DNA of 32,438 bases. It comes from a virus. The notes below the pieces were generated by a model. That model did not search any database. It worked only from the letters and a program-made list of their open reading frames with translations, and had not been told where the DNA came from. Shown in pieces: positions 7,032-13,710 of this stretch; within the stretch, counting starts at the first letter, position 1; each line of letters starts with the position of its first letter. A program made the translations under genes and the position numbers. The DNA lies in the IMG/VR virus record IMGVR_UViG_3300032053_000303, positions 1 to 32,438 of that record; one strand, given 5' to 3'.

Positions 7032-7262
7032 ATGAAGGCGAAGATGGTAACACGGCGGATGATGTGGCGGATGTGGGACAACGAGACAGGGCTAGACGAC
7101 TCAGGCCAGAGCCCGCTGACACAGGCAATCATCCAGGAGGGGCTGGACGCCGGGGGAGACGGAGACGAGGGCGACCCCCGAGCCGTGGCCGATGGTCTCT
7201 ACCGGCTGGCGAACGACATCGAGGAGCTGGCGAACGCGATATGCCAGAAGTTCGCAGTATGA
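7032..7262 (+). CDS. Small phage protein, first gene of rightward operon
   Basis: The 76-residue protein begins MKAKMVTRRMMWRMWDNETG and is acidic in its middle (GGDGDEGDPRAVADGL), ending in a helix (RLANDIEELANAICQKF). ATG 7032 follows AGGAAGGGGGA; the frame is open from GTG 6972, but that codon lies within the likely -10 region. Its TGA overlaps the next ATG. No recognised domain. Confidence 0.65.
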   Translation: MKAKMVTRRMMWRMWDNETGLDDSGQSPLTQAIIQEGLDAGGDGDEGDPRAVADGLYRLANDIEELANAICQKFAV

Positions 7263-7420
7263 GCCGCCGGGCACCGTGGGACATCGAGGTTGGCGGCGGC
7301 GTGGCGTGCGTAGTGCTGGCGCTTGTCATCGGGACCGGCGCCCCGGCGCTGTCGCTGGGCCTCCTCCTGATAGGGCTGGCGGCGTTGGGGGTCGGAGTAG
7401 CGAGCATCGGGAAGGAGTAG
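7259..7420 (+). CDS. Small two-helix membrane protein
   Basis: The 53-residue product starts MSRRAPWDIEVGGG and has two hydrophobic segments: VACVVLALVIGTG (about residues 14-26) and ALSLGLLLIGLAALGVGVAS (about residues 29-48), with a charged tail GKE. Translation is coupled through an ATGA overlap with the preceding gene. A tiny early inner-membrane protein like this could alter host membrane function or exclude other phages, but nothing specific shows that. Confidence 0.65.
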   Translation: MSRRAPWDIEVGGGVACVVLALVIGTGAPALSLGLLLIGLAALGVGVASIGKE

Positions 7421-7426
7421 AGAACG

Positions 7427-7702
7427 ATGGCACACACACCAGGGCCATGGAACGTATCGAGCGGCCAGGACGACGCCATCATCACGACGGACGATGGTTC
7501 GGGCGCATCCATTGCGGTTGTCTACGGAGCGCACGCTTGGCGCAAGGAATGGCAGGCCAACGCCCGCCTGATAGCCAGCGCCCCCGACCTGCTGGCGACA
7601 CTCAAGGCGTTGCGGCCGCTATTCGAGACGGGGGCCGCCGAGGAGTACGCCGCCGAGATAGAGGCGGCAGAAGCCGCTATCGCTAAGGCCGAGCCCCACT
7701 GA
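7427..7702 (+). CDS. Conserved small phage protein (GPW...NARLIASAPDLL type)
   Basis: The 91-residue protein contains HTPGPWNV near its start and NARLIASAPDLLATLKAL in the middle, the signature of a very common family of small phage proteins with unknown function. The C-terminal half is a helix rich in Ala and Glu. ATG 7427 follows GGAGTAGAG. It overlaps the next gene by one base. Confidence 0.75.
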   Translation: MAHTPGPWNVSSGQDDAIITTDDGSGASIAVVYGAHAWRKEWQANARLIASAPDLLATLKALRPLFETGAAEEYAAEIEAAEAAIAKAEPH

Positions 7703-7899
7703 TGACGCGCGACGACGACCACAACCACGAGGAGCGACCGCGGTGGGTGCTGGCGGGGGAGAGCCGGACCGCGCCGCACTACAAGTTCGAGGGATGCAGG
7801 GCGAGGGCGGGATGCCCGGCGCGCAGGCTGGCGGAGCCGGTGCGGGCGATGGTGCATTGGGTCAGCAAGGAAGGAGAACGGAGAGGATGGGCACGGTGA
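7702..7899 (+). CDS. Small phage protein, unknown
   Basis: This 65-residue frame starts at an ATG overlapping the previous stop (TGATG). The product (MTRDDDHNHEERPRWVLAGE) has a His/Asp-rich N-terminus and two cysteines (CRARAGC) that with the histidines could bind a metal. It is read through by the start of the next gene at 7887. No known family recognised. Confidence 0.55.
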   Translation: MTRDDDHNHEERPRWVLAGESRTAPHYKFEGCRARAGCPARRLAEPVRAMVHWVSKEGERRGWAR

Positions 7900-8036
7900 T
7901 CACCCTGACGGACAAAGAGACCACAATCCTGTTGGCCCTCGTCAGCGACGAGGAGACGGCGGACTATGAGAGGCGCGCCCTTGAGAAGACCATCCGGGAA
8001 CAGTTGGGAGTGTCGAACCACTACCCGGAGAAGTAG
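7887..8036 (+). CDS. 49-residue helical phage protein
   Basis: ATG 7887 follows AAGGAGAACGGAGAGG and overlaps the end of the previous gene by 13 bases. The protein MGTVITLTDKETTILLALVS... is short, helical, with a Glu-rich middle (DEETADYERRALEKTIREQL). The larger open frame from 7743 has a Gly/Ala/Gln composition typical of an out-of-frame shadow, so the short form is chosen. Function unknown. Confidence 0.55.
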   Translation: MGTVITLTDKETTILLALVSDEETADYERRALEKTIREQLGVSNHYPEK

Positions 8037-8107
8037 GGGGGCGCTCCTGCCCCTCTCTCTGGCGACTGACGGCAGCCGCCGGAGCGTAGAGCAGGAGAAG
8101 GGGACAA

Positions 8108-8293
8108 ATGGCAACCACAACCAAGAAACCATCTGCGGCCGAGCTTGCCAGCCGATGCAATGTAGCCGCCCGATATCTTGGGTCAGCGGCTACGGCGCTG
8201 AAACACGGGCGGCTGAGCACGGCCCGCCAGAAGATACGGGACGCCCTCGATGGCATCGCGCTCGTCCAGGAGGAACTCGGCGGAGACTACTAG
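8108..8293 (+). CDS. 61-residue helical phage protein
   Basis: ATG 8108 has AGGAGAAGGGG upstream. The product MATTTKKPSAAELASRCNVA... is mostly helical and ends in an acidic tail (LVQEELGGDY). It is the last gene of the rightward operon, followed by a terminator-like hairpin. No family recognised. Confidence 0.6.
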   Translation: MATTTKKPSAAELASRCNVAARYLGSAATALKHGRLSTARQKIRDALDGIALVQEELGGDY

Positions 8294-8315
8294 GGCAGGG
8301 GACCAAGGATAAGCG

Positions 8316-8345
8316 AGAGAGGGCCGCGCAAGCGACCCCCTCTCT
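8316..8345. terminator. Bidirectional terminator candidate between convergent operons
   Basis: AGAGAGGG (8316-8323) pairs with CCCTCTCT (8338-8345). A second inverted repeat, TCGGCTG (8349-8355) with CAGCCGA (8379-8385), follows. The two lie exactly between the end of the rightward operon (8293) and the end of the leftward early operon (8393). Neither has a strong U-run. Confidence 0.5.
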
Positions 8346-8392
8346 GTCTCGGCTGCCTTTCAGACCGGCGGGGCCGGCCAGCCGAGCAACAA

Positions 8393-8776
8393 TCACTCCG
8401 GCACCGGATACATCCCCGTCAAGCAACCCGCGAGCCGGTCGATACAAACCTCCAGGGCATCTCTGTAACGCTGAAAGACGCGACCCACACCGACGTATTC
8501 CACGACCTGATCATCCATCAGCGCGAAGGCTAGGTGCAGGGCCTCATGACAGGCATCTCGCCATGCCTTAACGCGGGATACTTCCTTGAAGACAGCCGGG
8601 TAGACGGTAAGTACTGCCGTGCAGCGGTCCTGAGTCCAGTTGATCTTCATGTCCGTGTCGTCGCCGCGGCTGGGATAGTCGAACCGCACGGTCCAGCCAT
8701 GGAGGCCGAGCCGGCCCATCCACTCGACCATCCAATTCTCGATCTCTTCCCGCGTTGCGTGGTCCGGCTTGGTCAT
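8393..8776 (-). CDS. Small HExxH putative metallopeptidase
   Basis: The 127-residue protein holds ACHEALHLAFALMDD around residues 83-97, an HExxH zinc site flanked by helices, with a preceding short beta-rich part (HGWTVRFDYPS, then CTAVLTVYPAVF). This layout resembles minimal zincins such as SprT-like or uncharacterised phage peptidases. It is the last gene of the early operon and starts at an ATGA overlap with the gene before it. Substrate unknown. Confidence 0.6.
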   Translation of the reverse strand: MTKPDHATREEIENWMVEWMGRLGLHGWTVRFDYPSRGDDTDMKINWTQDRCTAVLTVYPAVFKEVSRVKAWRDACHEALHLAFALMDDQVVEYVGVGRVFQRYRDALEVCIDRLAGCLTGMYPVPE

Positions 8777-9075
8777 CTCACTACCTCACACGTTCCCCTG
8801 CCAGAGAACGTCCCCTGCCAGACATCGACCCAGTAGTACGGCCCGCCGCCCCGGTCCTCACAGACCACGACCTCCCCGGTGGAGAGCCGGAGCACCGTCC
8901 CGAGATCCCACGCATAGCCACAGGCGGCGGCACCAGGGTGGGCCGGCTGCCCGTTTGCCATGTAGCACTCCGCGTCGTTGCAGCTCTCATAGCTGTACCA
9001 CGTTATCCAGCAGTCGCCGCCCTCTTCGCTTCTTCCGCTAGGGCCAGCGCTCGCTCCACGTCCGCCGCTGTCCAA
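8773..9075 (-). CDS. Cysteine-rich double-psi beta-barrel-like (3D/RlpA-type) protein, start uncertain
   Basis: The recognisable part (8773 to about 9030) reads CWITWYSYESCNDAECYMANGQP..., then ACGYAWDLGTVLRLSTGE and VVCEDRGGG...VDVW, a pattern seen in 3D-domain and RlpA-like barrels that act on peptidoglycan (YxS...MANGxPxxxGxxAC...GTxLRL...VxDRG...VDxW). Six cysteines suggest disulphides and export. No ATG fits; a TTG at 9075 is given as start, but the frame is open up to 9294, where VLLIVMVGAVLVLA would make a membrane anchor. Most of that upstream part overlaps another gene (9003-9251) in a different frame. Domain confidence moderate, start poor. Confidence 0.5.
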   Translation of the reverse strand: MDSGGRGASAGPSGRSEEGGDCWITWYSYESCNDAECYMANGQPAHPGAAACGYAWDLGTVLRLSTGEVVVCEDRGGGPYYWVDVWQGTFSGRGTCEVVR

Positions 9076-9251
9076 TGTGGGAACTCTCTCTTGAAGAACT
9101 CCCTGTCCCGCAGCAGCCGCAGCCTGTAACTCTCCTGGCGTCGGCTCCAGGGCAACGCAAACTGCGGCAGGCAGGGTTCCGCCCATCGCCCAACCAGGTA
9201 TGAGGCACACGTCAACGCTATCCCCACCGACACTCCTATCAGAAATTCCAT
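9003..9251 (-). CDS. Small membrane-anchored helical protein
   Basis: The 82-residue protein starts MEFLIGVSVGIALTCASYLVG, one N-terminal membrane helix, followed by a charged helical region (QESYRLRLLRDREFFKREF) and an Ala-rich end. ATG 9251 has AAGGGGGAG four bases upstream, a strong site. It is embedded in the open frame of the barrel-like protein. A pair of nested membrane genes recalls spanin gene pairs, but no lipobox is seen and it is in the early operon. Confidence 0.6.
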   Translation of the reverse strand: MEFLIGVSVGIALTCASYLVGRWAEPCLPQFALPWSRRQESYRLRLLRDREFFKREFPHWTAADVERALALAEEAKRAATAG

Positions 9252-9323
9252 TCACTCCCCCTTTCGCCAGCACTAGCACCGCGCCCACCATCACGATCAG
9301 CAGGACGCGGCGTGTCGGCCACC

Positions 9324-9581
9324 TCAGCTCTGCCTCTCTTCGCTAGAACCCGGCAGGTCGGCGAGCTTGTGGACCGGCCAGGCCGCCATCTTGTCGGCGT
9401 GTAATCTCGCGGCCGTTGACAGCGCGGGGTCGCCCCCGGCCCTGTCGTTGAGGGTCGCCCAACACCGGACGACCTCCCAGCCGAGCACGTCCTGGCCCCG
9501 GATGAGGAAGACCGGCTCGTCGTCGGGGATCTTCCCCTCGGGGTCTTGGATACGTTGGTAGTCGTCCCTTGCGTGGATCAT
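9324..9581 (-). CDS. Conserved small phage protein (RIQDPEGKIPDDEPVFLIRGQD type)
   Basis: This 85-residue protein carries RIQDPEGKIPDDEPVFLI followed by RGQDVLGWEVVRCWA, a motif found in many small phage and bacterial proteins of unknown function. ATG 9581 follows AAAGGGGG. The CsrA frame upstream has no stop before this gene and runs on in another frame through most of it. Confidence 0.7.
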   Translation of the reverse strand: MIHARDDYQRIQDPEGKIPDDEPVFLIRGQDVLGWEVVRCWATLNDRAGGDPALSTAARLHADKMAAWPVHKLADLPGSSEERQS

Positions 9582-9738
9582 AGTTCCCCCTTTCTTGTGT
9601 CAGCTCCTCGCGGAGCACCTTCACCTCTTCCGGCGCGTCTATTTGGAGGTTGACCTTCCTGTCGACGCGGATCAGGATGCGGCGCCCTTCGACCTCGATG
9701 ACAATAGCTTCTCCGTCCCTACGATTGAGTATCAGCAT
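9343..9738 (-). CDS. csrA: CsrA-like RNA-binding regulator with run-on C-terminus
   Basis: The first ~46 residues are CsrA: MLILNRRDGEAIVIEVEGRR, then RKVNLQIDAPEEVKVLREEL. RNA-contact residues Leu4 and Arg6/Arg7 and the arginine of VLREE (position 43, equivalent to Arg44) are kept. CsrA dimers bind GGA motifs in mRNA leaders and block or stabilise translation. The usual length is 55-75 residues, but here the frame stays open for 131 codons with a Pro/Arg-rich tail overlapping the next gene. A one-base shift would end it at a TGA right after the REE codons, so either a sequence error or a natural frame loss is possible. It overlaps the methylase end by 7 bases. Confidence 0.7.
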   Translation of the reverse strand: MLILNRRDGEAIVIEVEGRRILIRVDRKVNLQIDAPEEVKVLREELTQERGNYDPRKGRLPTYPRPRGEDPRRRAGLPHPGPGRARLGGRPVLGDPQRQGRGRPRAVNGREITRRQDGGLAGPQARRPAGF

Positions 9739-10256
9739 CGGTCTTTCCTCCAGTCCCACCCGCTGAACAGTGGCCGCCCGAATAGTTGTCCCTTCCGCCA
9801 GATCACGATCACGCTGTCCCATGTCGCCGCGGAGGGCGCACCCTTGTACGTGAGCCGGCCCTTGAGCAGCCGGATCTCCGTCGCCTGCATGACCCACTGG
9901 TGCCACCAGCCGGCGCTCGTGCTGGCGGGCAGCAGCGCCACGACGAGCTCCATGCGACCGCAGGCGACCTCGAAGTAGCACTTCTCGACCCACTTCTCGA
10001 CGACGCCCCGACCGTAAGGGGGGTTGACGTAGGCGCTCCCGCCGAACCAGGGGACGGCCAGCCCGTCCTCGAAGAGGGGACTGCCGGGCCCGTCCTCGAA
10101 GAGGGGACTGCCGGGCCCGTACCAGTCGTCGGCCTTCTTGTTCTCCTTGTTGGCGCAGGGGTCGAGGCCGAAGTCGCCGAACTCACGCCGCAGGGCGTCG
10201 ATGAGGGCGTCGGGGGTCTCCCAATCATCGCGGCTCTTGGTGCCGGGGTTACTCAT
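9732..10256 (-). CDS. dam: Phage N6-adenine DNA methyltransferase (Dam-type)
   Basis: The 174-residue protein shows DDWETPDALIDALRREFGDFGLDPCA near the start and YVNPPYGR, the NPPY catalytic motif, followed by a helical and strand region ending VIVIWRKG. This matches the phage Dam-type N6-adenine methylases that protect phage DNA or time its replication. The start chosen is ATG 10256, in an ATGA overlap with the preceding short gene. Between the two motifs a 27-bp tandem duplication adds the repeat GPGSPLFED twice. Frame is intact, so the enzyme may still be active. Confidence 0.85.
   Translation of the reverse strand: MSNPGTKSRDDWETPDALIDALRREFGDFGLDPCANKENKKADDWYGPGSPLFEDGPGSPLFEDGLAVPWFGGSAYVNPPYGRGVVEKWVEKCYFEVACGRMELVVALLPASTSAGWWHQWVMQATEIRLLKGRLTYKGAPSAATWDSVIVIWRKGQLFGRPLFSGWDWRKDRC
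10061..10114. repeat. 27-bp perfect tandem duplication in methylase gene
   Basis: The unit at 10061-10087 is repeated exactly at 10088-10114, and the first bases of a third copy follow. It is in frame and encodes two successive 9-residue copies of GPGSPLFED just before the NPPY block. Confidence 0.9.
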
Positions 10257-10399
10257 TCGACCCACGGGTCATCTGCCGGGTAGCCGAAGCGACCGGCGAG
10301 GCGCTGCGCCATGCGGCGGGCGTAGCAGTATTCGCAGCCGCGCAGGCAGCCGGTGATGGGGTTCCATGTCCGGTCGCACCAGCCTATCGGGTTGCTCAT
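10253..10399 (-). CDS. Truncated Gp37/Gp68-type (radical-SAM-like) protein
   Basis: The 48-residue product MSNPIGWCDRTWNPITGCLR...CEYCYARRMAQRLAGRFGYPADDPW is the N-terminal end of the phage Gp37/Gp68 family, including its CxxxCxxC cluster-binding site. Full-length members run to roughly 250 residues; here a TGA ends it directly after PADDPWVE. Both ends are ATGA overlaps with the neighbouring genes, so it is still embedded in the operon. It is either a remnant left when a deletion joined the methylase gene to it, or a minimal iron-sulphur peptide. Confidence 0.7.
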   Translation of the reverse strand: MSNPIGWCDRTWNPITGCLRGCEYCYARRMAQRLAGRFGYPADDPWVE

Positions 10400-10968
10400 G
10401 CCTTCTTCCCTCTCCCTGCCAACCCCTGCCGGTTGCGCGCCGCGAGCCGCTCCCCTGCCGCCTTCCGCTGCTCCAGCGTCCACATGCGTTTCTTGGGATT
10501 GACAGGCGTTATTCTCAGCGCCGGCAGTTCGTCCAGCGACACGCCGAGCAGCTCGCACACCTTCACCATGTTACGGTACTCGGCTTTCAGCCCGTCGGCC
10601 TGCGTGATCTTCTTGTGGATGGCGAGGGCAAGACCCTTCGCTGCCTCGGCCAGCGCAGCCTTCCCCGCGTCGATGGTCATTCCCTTGATCTCAGCCGGGG
10701 GCTTGTCTCCGTTCATGCTTCGCAGCCTTTCGCAACTTATAGGGATGACCGAGTCGGCTCCCTTGTACAGGGGTTCGTCGAACTTCACCCGCGCCGTCCG
10801 TCCCTCGATGACCACGACAGTCCCCCCAAACCCGTTCCACGTAACCCTGTCGTTGACGGCGGGCCTGTAGACATCGCTCTCCAGGCGGAACACCGTGCGC
10901 GGGTAGAGGTCGTCGACCGTGGGCGCAGGATCTCCGCGATCCGTCTCCCTTCTACGCGGGTCGCCCAT
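10396..10968 (-). CDS. Phage protein of the replication operon, unknown
   Basis: The 190-residue protein has a beta-rich middle (RVTWNGFGGTVVVIEGRTARVKFDEP, SH3-like), a helical region (KAALAEAAKGLALAIHKKI) and a C-terminus with basic repeats (RMWTLEQRKAAGERLAARNRQG) that look nucleic-acid binding. It overlaps the previous stop by 17 bases and the next start by ATGA. No family name can be given. Confidence 0.6.
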   Translation of the reverse strand: MGDPRRRETDRGDPAPTVDDLYPRTVFRLESDVYRPAVNDRVTWNGFGGTVVVIEGRTARVKFDEPLYKGADSVIPISCERLRSMNGDKPPAEIKGMTIDAGKAALAEAAKGLALAIHKKITQADGLKAEYRNMVKVCELLGVSLDELPALRITPVNPKKRMWTLEQRKAAGERLAARNRQGLAGRGKKA

Positions 10969-11164
10969 CCGGTCCCGCCTCGCCCTTCCTCACGATGGTG
11001 ACGTACTTCTCCAACAGCGCGTCGACCTCCTCTCCGGGAATGAGGTAGACGGCGACGTTGCGAACCAGCTTGCCGTCTATGATCTCTGCCAGGAGCTTGA
11101 CGCCACTGCTTGTAGTAACATTGGCGAGCCCGGTGTAGCCGGCCGGTATGATCGGATCTGGCAT
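10952..11164 (-). CDS. Small phage protein, unknown
   Basis: A 70-residue protein beginning MPDPIIPAGYTGLANVTTSS with a beta-rich core (VKLLAEIIDGKLVRNVAVYLIP) and a short helix. Its ATG is separated from the helicase stop by one base, and it is preceded by a purine-rich GAGAGAGGG that serves as ribosome site. No recognised domain. Confidence 0.6.
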   Translation of the reverse strand: MPDPIIPAGYTGLANVTTSSGVKLLAEIIDGKLVRNVAVYLIPGEEVDALLEKYVTIVRKGEAGPDGRPA

Positions 11165-11165
11165 C

Positions 11166-12425
11166 TCAACCCTCTCTCTTTACCCCGTAGAGAACCTTCC
11201 GCCCTTCCTTCCCGGCGACACAGAATCGCACGTCGTCGCGTAGGAGCGCCGCCAGATTGGAGCGGTTGAAGCCCATCTCGGCGGCAATATCTGTCGCCGA
11301 CATCGCTCCTACGTCCAGAAGGAAGGTGTAGGCCTGGTCGCCCATGCTCACGGTCTTGTTCGCTACGAGTTGGGGGAACTCGCGCGCTGTGGCCGTTCGC
11401 ACCCCCGTCAGGCCGCCGTCATCGAACTCGAAGGCAAGCAGCTCCATCGGGGGTATCGCAATATCGTTGGCCTGCGTGATCTCGAGGGCCACGCCGATCG
11501 TCCGGCGGTCGGCCGATGGTTGAGCGGTCAGACGGACGCCGATATCCTGCCCGGCGTCGAACATCTGTGAGCCGTAGACGTGGCTGGTGTCGCCTCGTGA
11601 GGGATGCCCTATCGCAAACCAGGTCGGAGTCAAGGAACTCAGGGCGTCGACTATGGCGTTTCCGACCTCGTTGGTGTTCAGGTCCCCCATGCCCGAGCGA
11701 GAGATGCTGTCTAAGAAGACGACCTCATAGCCATCGGCTTGAATGGCGGCCTGCGCCTGCTCCAGGACGTCAGGGATCGACTTCCCCCGCGCTTGGAGAA
11801 CCCGAAGACGGCGCTTAGACGGCAGGCCGAGCGCGCGATTCACCCGCCAGATGCGGCGGTTGATAGAGTCCGCCGACCGCTCCAGGTTGATGAAAAGTAC
11901 ATGACGTTGCTGGACCGGCCACACCTTATCGCAACCCGCGTCGACGGAGACGGCCTTGAGGAAGCCGTCAGTGCTCTTGCCAGCGCCCGGCGGCGCGAAG
12001 AGGATCGTCCCTCCCCCCTCCAGGATGTAGGGCTTGAGTATGTAGGTGGGCGGCGGCGGCTCCTCATCGGCGCCACCCTCGATGATGCCCGTCGCTTTGA
12101 GGAACTCCGGCATGACCCGCTTGCAGAAGCGAGCGAGGGCCTCTTCCAAGAGGTCGAGGGGCAACGCCTTTTGCTCCACGGCCCCCAGATGGGCAAAGGC
12201 ACTCTTCGCCAGCTTCCGGCGGTCCTCGCCGCGGAGGAGATTGAAGAGATCGTCGGCCAGGTCATGCTCTCCTAGCCGGAAGGTAACACTGGCGTGAGGG
12301 CCGGTACGCGCCCGCCGGATATGCTCGGCGCGCAGCTCTAACGGGCCCACCTGCGTTGTCGAGCGGGCGTAGACGATACCGCCTTCATTTGCATATTCCC
12401 AACTAGAGGCCGGTGAGTCGGACAT
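11166..12425 (-). CDS. RecA-fold replicative ATPase (DnaB/RepA-like helicase domain)
   Basis: The 419-residue protein has an N-terminal mixed region, then Walker A FAPPGAGKST (about residue 137), Walker B EVVFLDSIS, and a C-terminal winged-helix-like end (MSATDIAAEMGFNRSNLAALL). This is the RepA/DnaB RecA-like ATPase layout used for replication helicases and their phage derivatives. AAGGAG precedes ATG 12425, and it overlaps the DnaB-N-like gene by 23 bases, so the two products probably act together as helicase or loader at the replication fork. Confidence 0.8.
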   Translation of the reverse strand: MSDSPASSWEYANEGGIVYARSTTQVGPLELRAEHIRRARTGPHASVTFRLGEHDLADDLFNLLRGEDRRKLAKSAFAHLGAVEQKALPLDLLEEALARFCKRVMPEFLKATGIIEGGADEEPPPPTYILKPYILEGGGTILFAPPGAGKSTDGFLKAVSVDAGCDKVWPVQQRHVLFINLERSADSINRRIWRVNRALGLPSKRRLRVLQARGKSIPDVLEQAQAAIQADGYEVVFLDSISRSGMGDLNTNEVGNAIVDALSSLTPTWFAIGHPSRGDTSHVYGSQMFDAGQDIGVRLTAQPSADRRTIGVALEITQANDIAIPPMELLAFEFDDGGLTGVRTATAREFPQLVANKTVSMGDQAYTFLLDVGAMSATDIAAEMGFNRSNLAALLRDDVRFCVAGKEGRKVLYGVKREG

Positions 12426-13203
12426 CGCGCTCCTTGCGTCGGGTTTCTATGACGGTGTCGACCAGGCGTGGGGTCGGTTTCTTAGCTTGTGGCGGTCGCC
12501 GCGCACGGTGGGCAGCGACGCGCAGGCGTGAGAAGATGGCCGCCAGCGTCCGCCGGGGATCTTCGTCGACCAGGAGCGGACGCAGGATAGCCGGCGACTC
12601 CTGCAACAAGGCCCGCCGGAAGGTGGTCTCGGTGAGTCGGTCGCGGAAGTCGACGGTGAACGCCTCCACGCCGGCGAACCAGTCATCCAGCGAACAGTCG
12701 TGGTCCTCTTCCTCCGTCGTGATGGGCCACGAGCAGGCGTCCAGGATGTCGTAGCAGCGGGTGACGTAGCCGTTCTCGGGGTAGTAGGTGTCCTTCCAGA
12801 AGAGGACGAGCGCAGAGAACAGCACGACCCTCATCCTCTCCGGGCCCCTGTCATCCATCAACCCGCGCTCCCAGGCCAGCAGGGTCTTCTCGAAGAGATA
12901 GCGGTGGAAGACATCGGCGAAGTCGTCCGGCGTCAGCTTCCCCTCTAGCAGGGGGATGGCGGCATGGGGAGCGTCTATCATCAGCCCGAGGACGGCTTGC
13001 TCCGCCTCCGCGTCGTAGGGGATGGGCAGGTGGCCGAGGTTGACGAAGGGGCGCTTGACCGCCTGCCGGCCGCGGTCGTAGCAGAGGCAGCGCCGGTTGT
13101 GCTCGGTGCAGTGTTCGTGGACAGCGGGGGACACGTCGCGTTCGGCGGCGCGAAAGCCCGCCTTCCAACAGGCGCATTGCTCGCTACAGCGGTCGTGCGT
13201 CAC
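12403..13203 (-). CDS. DnaB N-terminal-domain-like protein
   Basis: The 266-residue protein carries LPIPYDAEAEQAVLGLMID about residues 59-77, the signature of the DnaB N-terminal domain that binds primase and shapes the hexamer, followed by helical segments and a basic tail. A cysteine/histidine cluster before it (CSEQCACW, then HEHCTEHNRRCLC) looks like a zinc site, odd for DnaB. It lacks the ATPase half, which is encoded by the next gene. It starts at GTG 13203, overlapping the previous stop (GTGA). Confidence 0.7.
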   Translation of the reverse strand: MTHDRCSEQCACWKAGFRAAERDVSPAVHEHCTEHNRRCLCYDRGRQAVKRPFVNLGHLPIPYDAEAEQAVLGLMIDAPHAAIPLLEGKLTPDDFADVFHRYLFEKTLLAWERGLMDDRGPERMRVVLFSALVLFWKDTYYPENGYVTRCYDILDACSWPITTEEEDHDCSLDDWFAGVEAFTVDFRDRLTETTFRRALLQESPAILRPLLVDEDPRRTLAAIFSRLRVAAHRARRPPQAKKPTPRLVDTVIETRRKERDVRLTGL

Positions 13204-13424
13204 TCCGGCCGCGCCCCCGCCAGAAGCTCCGCGTCTTCAACTGCGAGTAGGAGCCGCACACGGATGTCGCGAGTGGACGCGAACTTGGCAAGAATGTCCT
13301 CACGGCAGGCACGACAAACCAGGAGTTTCGCCGTGTCAGACGGGAGACCCACCACGAGTCCCAGCGGTTGAGGCTTCCGCCGTTCGCTCCCACAACAAAC
13401 ACAGGGTGCTCGTTCTCTGATCAT
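13200..13424 (-). CDS. Small zinc-binding protein
   Basis: This 74-residue protein has two paired-cysteine sites, CVCC near residue 8 and CRAC near residue 37, separated by a basic loop, and a helical end. It looks like a zinc ribbon or knuckle of a phage transcription or replication factor. The start overlaps the preceding stop as ATGA. Confidence 0.6.
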   Translation of the reverse strand: MIRERAPCVCCGSERRKPQPLGLVVGLPSDTAKLLVCRACREDILAKFASTRDIRVRLLLAVEDAELLAGARPE

Positions 13425-13618
13425 ATCTGTTCCTCCTCTTCATCAGAAGACGTCTCATATCCCGTGCCGCCGCACCTCGCACAGACACGAGGGCTAGAAC
13501 TACCATCCGTTGTCGATGACTGATTCTTGTGTATCAGGCCAAACCCGCCACACTCCCGACAGGTTTCGGGCGGGCGGTGGTGTGTGTTCCCGCAAGTTGG
13601 ACAAGTGCAATCTGGCAT
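13421..13618 (-). CDS. DnaJ-like zinc-finger mini-protein
   Basis: The 65-residue protein holds CTCPTCG, CRECGGFG and CARCGGTG: paired CxxC motifs with the CxxCxGxG style of the DnaJ central domain, ending in an acidic tail (SSDEEEEQI). Such mini-proteins may act as zinc-dependent chaperone or DNA-binding accessory factors; nothing here fixes the role. Confidence 0.65.
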   Translation of the reverse strand: MPDCTCPTCGNTHHRPPETCRECGGFGLIHKNQSSTTDGSSSPRVCARCGGTGYETSSDEEEEQI

Positions 13619-13710
13619 CTCGCCCCTCCCTCACATAGGCGGGCCGGGCTGAGTCTCTACCCTCACGCCCGGCACACCACGAACGCGGCCGCAGGGCTGC
13701 TTACCGCGCC

